Assembly: GCF_047948215.1 (NCBI RefSeq)
Contig: NC_134463.1
Coordinates: 96,500,657 to 96,564,656, forward strand
Source of the DNA: Lycorma delicatula
Taxonomy: Eukaryota > Arthropoda > Insecta > Hemiptera > Fulgoridae
DNA length: 64,000 nt
Reading direction: 5' to 3'
Positions 58,203 to 64,000 of this stretch are shown here, piece by piece (position 1 is the first letter of the stretch; the number at the start of each line of letters is the position of its first letter). The translations under genes were made by a program, and so were the position numbers. The notes below the pieces were generated by a model. That model searched no databases. It was given only the letters and a program-made list of their open reading frames with translations, and was not told where the DNA came from.

Positions 58203-59494
58203 AAGTACGGCATAAGGAAACGGGAAATTTTAAAGCGACTCTCACAAAAGTAAAAAAAAATCAAATTACAAGTTTTATTGTTAAAAACAATAAAGTAAAT
58301 TACATGCTACTAAATGTCCCAACACAAAAAATTTCAATTTTTAAAAACAGCGTTCATAAGATGATGGACATTCGAATGTATTCATTCCTGGAAGCGAATG
58401 CTGAGATTTTGCATAGCATTTTGTAGCACTTCGTGGGGATTGCAGCGATTTCTTCTCGAATCATTGTATTCAACTCGGCGATTGTCGTCGGGCGAGTGGT
58501 GTACACTTTACTTTTAAGGTGGCTTGACAAGAAAAAAATCGCACACCGACAAATTTGGTGATCTGGAGCCAATAAATGACGCCAAACCGTGAAATCATGT
58601 GGTTAACAAAGAGTTGTCGAACGGCTGTGGTTGATGCTCTGGCAGTATGAGCCGTGGCTCCTTCTTGTTGAAACCGAAGATTATGAAGATCAAGAAAGTT
58701 TTGAAGTCGTTCTGCTACAAAAGTTTCGTGCATATCAACATATCGTTCAGACGTTACTGTTGTTGCTTTCCCTCTCTCTCAGGGCCTGTCACACCTCGCT
58801 TTGATTCGGAACACCAAAGTGTAACCTTTTGACTGTGTAATGGTCGTTCGTGCAAGTGACGAGAATTTTCAGCCACCCAATATCTACAGTTCTGCTTGTT
58901 TACGTACCCGCTGATAAGGAATTGAGTCTCATCCGAGAGGAAATATTTTAAACAAAACTGGGGTCGTCATTAATCTTTGCAATCATTTTATTATAGAATT
59001 GTTGTCGCACCATATAATCTGATGGTTTCATTTCCTATACAACTTGAATTTTGTAAGGATGAAACTTCAAATCGTGTATTTAGCGGACGGTTGTTCGGTT
59101 TAGGTTCAATTCTGCTATGTGTTTTCTTGCCGATCGAAATGGGCTCCAACCGACCGAGGTCCGAACTGCTTCAATGTGTTTTTGGGTTCGTCGACCCTCG
59201 GGTGGTTTCTTTTTTAGAGCTGAACCCGTCTCCTCGAAATTCTCAACCCGTGTCTTGATGGCGTGGCAACATGGAACGCGACCATGACGTCGGAATTCCC
59301 GTTGAGTAGCAGTCACATTGTCACCATTCTCGTAAAACGCCTTTTCGGCAAATGCACGTTGCGTACCGATCCACTGGTCCACGATTACTAAATGGCAGGT
59401 AGTTGTGCGTAGGAGGATGTCACTCCCACCTTTCTGCCAGCTTCTCAGGGCTGCCACTACTACTTTCAAAATTTTCCGTTTCTCTGTGCTACCC
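58203..59494 (-). mobile_element. Third mariner-type element, broken, with inverted ends
   Basis: Flanked by TA at 58201-58202 and 59495-59496. Left end AAGTACGGCATAAGGAAACG and right end (complement) GGGTAGCACAGAGAAACG align with mismatches and continue GG(G/A)AAATTTT(A/G)AAG. Length about 1292 bp. A transposase on the - strand fills most of it. It is more decayed than the elements at 40956 and 50019. Confidence 0.82.
58354..59469 (-). pseudogene. Mariner-related transposase, several frameshifts
   Basis: The - strand frame 59469-59080 holds the N-terminal region: TQRAFAEKAFYENGDNVTAT QREFRRHGRVPC, AIKTRVENFEETGSALKKKP and SARKHIAELNLNRTTVR. After a decayed middle, 58733-58470 reads HNLRFQQEGATAHTARASTT AVRQLF, with E where the second catalytic D is expected. 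A shifted frame gives SRSPNLSVCDFFLSSHLKSK VYTTRPTTIAELNTMIREEI with the third D. Joined across the shift, the E-to-D spacing is again about 41. This makes it a relative of the DD41D element at 40956, in a separate subfamily (different ends). Confidence 0.8.
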
Positions 59495-60770
59495 TATTTT
59501 AAATTATTCATATGGATCTTAACCACTTTTATTTCCAATTGTATAATTAATCGTGTACTACGGAAAGCTGCTCTGATCAATATTTTACCACGGATACATC
59601 TAAGCAGATGTTGTAGTTTCCTTTTAATTCATTGAGTAGCACCTCATTTATTCCTGAAGCGATCTATTTAATGTATTATGCATCAATTATTGTAAAATAC
59701 TCGTCGTATTTTTTTACATTGTTTTTGGTTTGCTAAAAAAACTTGTATAACGGGAGGAACTCTCCAGTAATATTTGTACGTCGTTTACGACTCACGTCAC
59801 CAGCCGTAAAACCAATTATGATGTTATTTTGGCGTGTGATTGTATCTAATTTGATGGATTATTATTTTGTAATTCCAGACGATTAAAATTAGTGGAATCT
59901 CTGACTGATAGGAGAAAATGAGGTTGGTCAAGGAACATTACTCGTCGACTAAATGATAGAAGATTTACAAAGTTATTATCATACAAATTGGACACGCGAT
60001 CCTGTTTCGTACTATTTAGTAAATTTCGAATTGTTCCGGCCATCTATTAAAATCGTATCCAGTATATCTTCTTCCATTTGATTATGTTATTGCAGAATTT
60101 TAAATAATTTCATGTCTCATATATATTTTTTTCTATACATCCAACATTCTATCGACTTGAAGTTAATAACTTTATCCTTGTACCGGCGATAAATCACTGG
60201 TATTTGATAAAAATATGTACCATTACTATAATAATAATATGTATTAATTATATATAATATTGACTAATGTTTGATAAATGATTTATTAAAATATTATCTT
60301 CGGTTCTTTATACTGTAAGTGTTTAGCAGTTGAATCTGACCGTTATCATGTTTTAAAGTTTTTTGCGGATCATAATATTTTAATTTTTTTCGGAGTTCAA
60401 ATCTTAACATTACCTCAGTTGCTTTTTAACAGGTCTATAGTATAGAATTATATCTTATTTTAAGTAATGGAGTTACGCTCGGATCGATGAGATTTTAAAA
60501 TTCGAATGCATAAGTACATTTTTCATTATTCTATCGATAATCTTACTTTTTTATTTTACTAATCAAATCGGATAAACTTTTATAATACGTAAAATGTTTT
60601 ATCAAACATTACAGCATTTTTCAACTTTGGCGTGGACAGAAAATATAATATACGGTAAAATTATTAATTTTACCCTATTTTGAAGTATTAAAAGAATTAT
60701 TTCATTCTTTAATAAATTTCGGTTTTTATATGGACCAGAAACTGAACAAAGAATCATGAAGAGCGGAAGA
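59495..60770. other. Spacer; one unexplained short frame
   Basis: A 65-codon - strand frame at 60043-59846 (MAGTIRNLLNSTKQDRVSNL, later FLLSVRDSTNFNRLELQNNN) has a balanced composition but no recognised family, splice partner or neighbour. The rest is AT-rich. Confidence 0.3.
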
Positions 60771-61250
60771 GTTAAATAAAAAATATTAAAACAACAATGA
60801 GGAAAATAACGATAAAATTCTACGGGCATCTGTGTAGAATGAATAATAAGAGACTGACGAAGATTTTTATTTTATTAATAAAAAGACAAAAAGACCTCGA
60901 GGAACTAAAAATAAGAAACATTTTTTATATACGAAATAGGAACATTTAGTGAATTGAACGATGGTTTAAATTTTTTAAAAAATTCTTAAAAGAAATCTCT
61001 AGTGGAACGAAGAAAAAAGAAAAAAAACAAGTAGAGATTATGAGAAAATTTTGGGTAAAGAAAAAAGCCAAATTATGTAAATGCGATCCAAAATGGCCCG
61101 AACGAATAAAAGAAAAATCTCAGTACTTTAGTGCTTTTCTGAATAAATATTTAAAATTCTTATTATTTTTTGAAATCTTCATTCGAATAAATATGGTTTT
61201 AAAGTGGGGAGATAAACTTTCTAATTTGGTCGTGATGAGTTTTTGAATTA
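60770..61250 (+). pseudogene. LINE C-terminal remnant
   Basis: RKITIKFYGHLCRMNNKRLT K (60780-60860), KDLEELK, then WFKFFKKFLKEISSG and KWPERIKEKSQYF follow the order of the tail of the non-LTR element at 32950-33830. The F-x-G-H-L-x-R-M-N box is the commonest landmark of such tails in insects. No catalytic part. Confidence 0.55.
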
Positions 61251-61295
61251 AAAAAATTCAAGTTAAACCAGAGACGAACATTAAAAATTAAAAAA

Positions 61296-61557
61296 CACGA
61301 CTGCCAAAAAAGAATATTGCTCTTTAATGTAGGATAATTCAAGAGCGTGCGGGTGACAGTTTTGTATATAGCTTTATATTTTTTTCAACATTTTTAAATT
61401 TGTTTATACTTATACATATTTATACAGCGCATGATACTCCCAGCAACGTAAGGATTCCAACGCGAAGTCATACACTTAAGTCAGTTCAGCCGTTGAGATG
61501 TTACGGTGAAACATACATACACCCTAAATATATTACACTCCTTTTTGGGCAGTCGTG
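61296..61557. mobile_element. 262-bp MITE with about 15-bp inverted ends
   Basis: Left end CACGACTGCCAAAAA (61296-61310), right end TTTTTGGGCAGTCGTG (61542-61557), inverted with one inserted G. The body is non-coding, including CAACGTAAGGATTCCAACGC. The left part recurs at 46424-46490. Confidence 0.7.
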
Positions 61558-62960
61558 TGATAAAAAAAAAGCGCCACTTTGTATGTAAGTTTCTTTTGAA
61601 CCCAGAAACTAGTTTTAATATTATATTTTGCAACCCTGCCATTATTTCTTATGCTAACGAGGGGGGGGGGGACGAATTACCATGTTTATGATGTTATTCT
61701 TTTTATAAGGTTTTTTATCAGTAATGTCATGGTATTTTTTTTTAGATGAGTACTTTTGAAGTCTTGTTAAATTATACATTTTAAATACCTAATGATATCT
61801 ATTTGATAATCTTACGACATAGGGATTATTACAATAAGTATTAGTAATATACGTATTTTTAAGCCCTAAGTTTGATTGCAAAATGAAGCTGTATTTTAAA
61901 TACAGTACTTTAATCCGAATTGTTAAATGTCACAGCTGTCATATGTTGGAAATAGTCGGTAATTTCACTACAATGGCTGACAGTAATCGTATTGCGGAAG
62001 ATTACTGTTGGATTTTACATGTAACGTATACATTTTGTAAAGTATATGTATGTACAAGTACAAGCAGATCTGAATCGGATTAAATTTTAATTACTTCTTG
62101 AAAGTGAATTTTACAAAATTTTAATTCATCTAAAAAAATCTTTTTTCTACGGCTGTATTATAATGTTTAAATTACGCGGCTGGAACCTGTATCATAATGA
62201 AACAGATTTCGATTGCGATTAAAAGCCTATTGTTCAACCGATCAAAAGCCTACTTTTTTCAACCGCTGACCGATCAGAAGCGGGTATTGTTTAATGTGCT
62301 ATTTTTTTACTTTGATTTTAATCCGATTTAGTAGTTAGTAAAGAGAGTTTAATTTGAAAGTACACCGATAGGTAACTAAGTTTTTATACTAAACCTCCTT
62401 TTATTAATTATGTGGGATTTTTAGGAAGAAATTTCTTAACTCCAATCGATAATAAAGAAAAGACAGAACTTATGGTTAATAATCTATTGCCACAGAAATG
62501 TATTTTTTGAAACATTAAATAAAAATATTCCGTAAACAATGTATTCTGTCATCGATTTAAATCAGTAATCCCAATATTTTCTCAGTCGTAGAAAAAATAC
62601 GGTATTCAACTCTCTCTATAATGGCCATTAATGCATTCTTGCGAAGTTTACGACACTCTTCAAGGCTCGTGTTCCAACTTCGTAATTGCGCATTGTTAGT
62701 TATCATTATAGACTCGTTGTATAACATACTATTAATTCTCAAACGAAAATAAAATGTATTTTTTATTTATTTTTGTACAGCATGTACAACAAAAGTCATA
62801 ATCGATAGATTTGGTTAGATGCTTATAAATTTTCACATTGTAGCAGGGAATCGAATCTGGAATGTTGTTTTTTGTTTACGTTAATTCGAACTATTTTATT
62901 TTTTTTTTACTGAATGTAAAGTTTATTCATTAATCACGTAAGGATAAAATCTCATCATAT
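61558..62960. other. AT-rich spacer, nothing secure
   Basis: A G run lies at about 61662-61670. A 61-codon - strand frame at 62742-62557 has protein-like composition but no partner or family. Confidence 0.35.
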
Positions 62961-64000
62961 TGTCGCGTGCGGTGTGGTTCCGCGCGGCTCGATCAGGATA
63001 TTGAGAGGTTGTTGAGGATTTATAATGTTTATATAATTATTGTTTATTGGTATAAAATGTTCAAATTACAACCAGGAAAATTAATAATAATAACAACGGT
63101 GATAAATACAGTAAGAATAATAATAAGTGACAATAATAAAACAGTTAATGGACATAAATATTAATATAGTAATTACAACCACAATAGTAGTCAGGATAAT
63201 AGTAGTAAACGATAATTACATAACATAAAACATAACATAATCAAAACAGTAAGCATGGCATAAAAACAGACAAAAATACATGACATAATCAACAAAGATA
63301 ACAATCAAAATTATTACACATCAAATACTGATAGTAACGTCAATAGTAAGTAATAAATACAGTTTACACATAAGACAGATATCAGAATAAATAATCGTTC
63401 GGAATTTATTCCAGGTATATAAACAGAAAACGTATTCAGATCCATTACCAAAAGAAACTCTAGTTTTAATTGTTCTTAACCATCAGTCTTATATTAACTA
63501 ACAATTTATAAAATTCACTTGCAGATCCATTTTGTTGTCTACCTTAACAGTTTATGAATGAAGCCTATTGCATTATTTCTTTTACTTATACACTTATAGT
63601 TTTACTGTAACTCACAGATAGAACTTTCTTGGTACTGACTTATTCGTGGCGTCACCTTAATCATATCGAACTGGATACTTTCCTCGCTGGACTATAGTCT
63701 CGCAGACTCACACCTGTGAATCTCCACGCTGGACCGTCATGGTACGTCTCGCTAGACTGGTTCACAGAACTCTCTACTGAATTCGCTCAACTCCACACAA
63801 CTTGCAGCCTCTCCTCGCAGAAATGCCCTTGCGGGACCGACGCCGTAACGCCTCGCAGAACTCTCTGCCGAACTGACTTTTAGCTGGTCTTACTGGGCTA
63901 TTTATACTGTTAGCCTCTTTACCTGTACGATCGGATCCAAGTCGAAGCGTGATTCGAATCGTCGACCGAGGCTTTTTCCCCATGAATTCCAAGCCTGGTC
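62961..64000 (-). mobile_element. LTR of a retrotransposon, - orientation, cut by the window end
   Basis: An abrupt change to TGTCGCGTGCGGTGTGGTTC occurs at 62961, i.e. ...CACGCGACA at the end of an LTR read on the - strand. Upstream on that strand are an AATAAA (near 63047-63042), a repetitive AATAGTA/ATAATAA body, and a GC-richer promoter part (63640-63960) with TATA and initiator. The promoter part has a degenerate CTCGC(A/T)GxAC motif repeated several times. No primer-binding site is visible left of 62961, so this is a 3' or solo LTR. The partner end lies outside the window. Confidence 0.5.
63870..63906 (-). promoter_or_regulatory. TATA box and arthropod initiator of the LTR
   Basis: On the - strand TATAAATA (63906-63899) is followed by TCAGTTC (63876-63870), an arthropod initiator. 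Counting the A of TCA (63874) as +1, the TATA begins 32 bases upstream, the standard spacing. Transcription would run leftwards into the LTR. Confidence 0.55.

Noticed and set aside
59846..60043. 65-codon - strand frame with protein-like composition
   Set aside because: No family, no splice partner, no neighbour logic. A single frame of this length is expected by chance or as a relic, so it was not called as a gene.
62557..62742. 61-codon - strand frame (LEECRKLRKNALMAIIERVE)
   Set aside because: Helical-looking but isolated. No second exon or known family could be connected.

Overview
The window looks like a piece of an insect nuclear genome, most plausibly a hemipteran. It is very AT-rich, with large introns, GT-AG splice sites and a dense layer of TA-target (mariner-type), TTAA-target (piggyBac-type), LINE, SINE and Penelope remnants. 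Almost every long open frame is transposon debris. No operons, prokaryotic signals, CRISPR arrays or rRNA were seen.

Two host genes can be named. On the + strand, the terminal exon of ATIC (last two steps of de novo IMP synthesis) ends at 3402. A piggyBac-type element (3403-4842) sits directly behind it, so the ATIC stop codon TAA is part of the element's TTAA target site. On the - strand, a secreted 8-cysteine cystine-knot protein of the sclerostin/SOSTDC1 type can be built from three phase-matched coding exons: 44527-44398 (signal peptide), 23427-23243 and 17850-17677. It predicts 162 residues over about 27 kb. Its introns carry LINE, SINE and mariner insertions. Three further + strand exon candidates (6587-6868, 12499-12612, 15310-15407) have good splice signals but no recognised product.

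Layout. 1-3282: ATIC intron with a mariner remnant and a partial repeat. 3.4-4.8 kb: piggyBac remnant. 7.8-10.8 kb: a 3-kb element with inverted ends, a spliced 5' exon and a broken ORF of unknown family on the - strand. 16.2-16.9 kb: internally deleted mariner. 18.5-19.8, 23.9-24.6 and 52.1-52.8 kb: three copies of one endonuclease/reverse-transcriptase LINE family. 30-31.4 and 33-33.9 kb: other LINE remnants. 33.9-45 kb: four copies of a tRNA-headed SINE. 27.8, 36.5 and 48 kb: three copies of a second Pol III-like repeat. 41.0-42.3, 50.0-51.3 and 58.2-59.5 kb: three mariner-type elements with both inverted ends. 52.1-54.2 kb: a nested insertion. 56.7-57.4 kb: an uninterrupted copy of the same host repeat. 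57.5-57.9 kb: Penelope-like C-terminus. 63-64 kb: an LTR running off the right edge.

CpG is scarce in roughly the first 31 kb and much commoner beyond about 32 kb. The sclerostin-like gene bridges the boundary, which argues against a simple misjoin.
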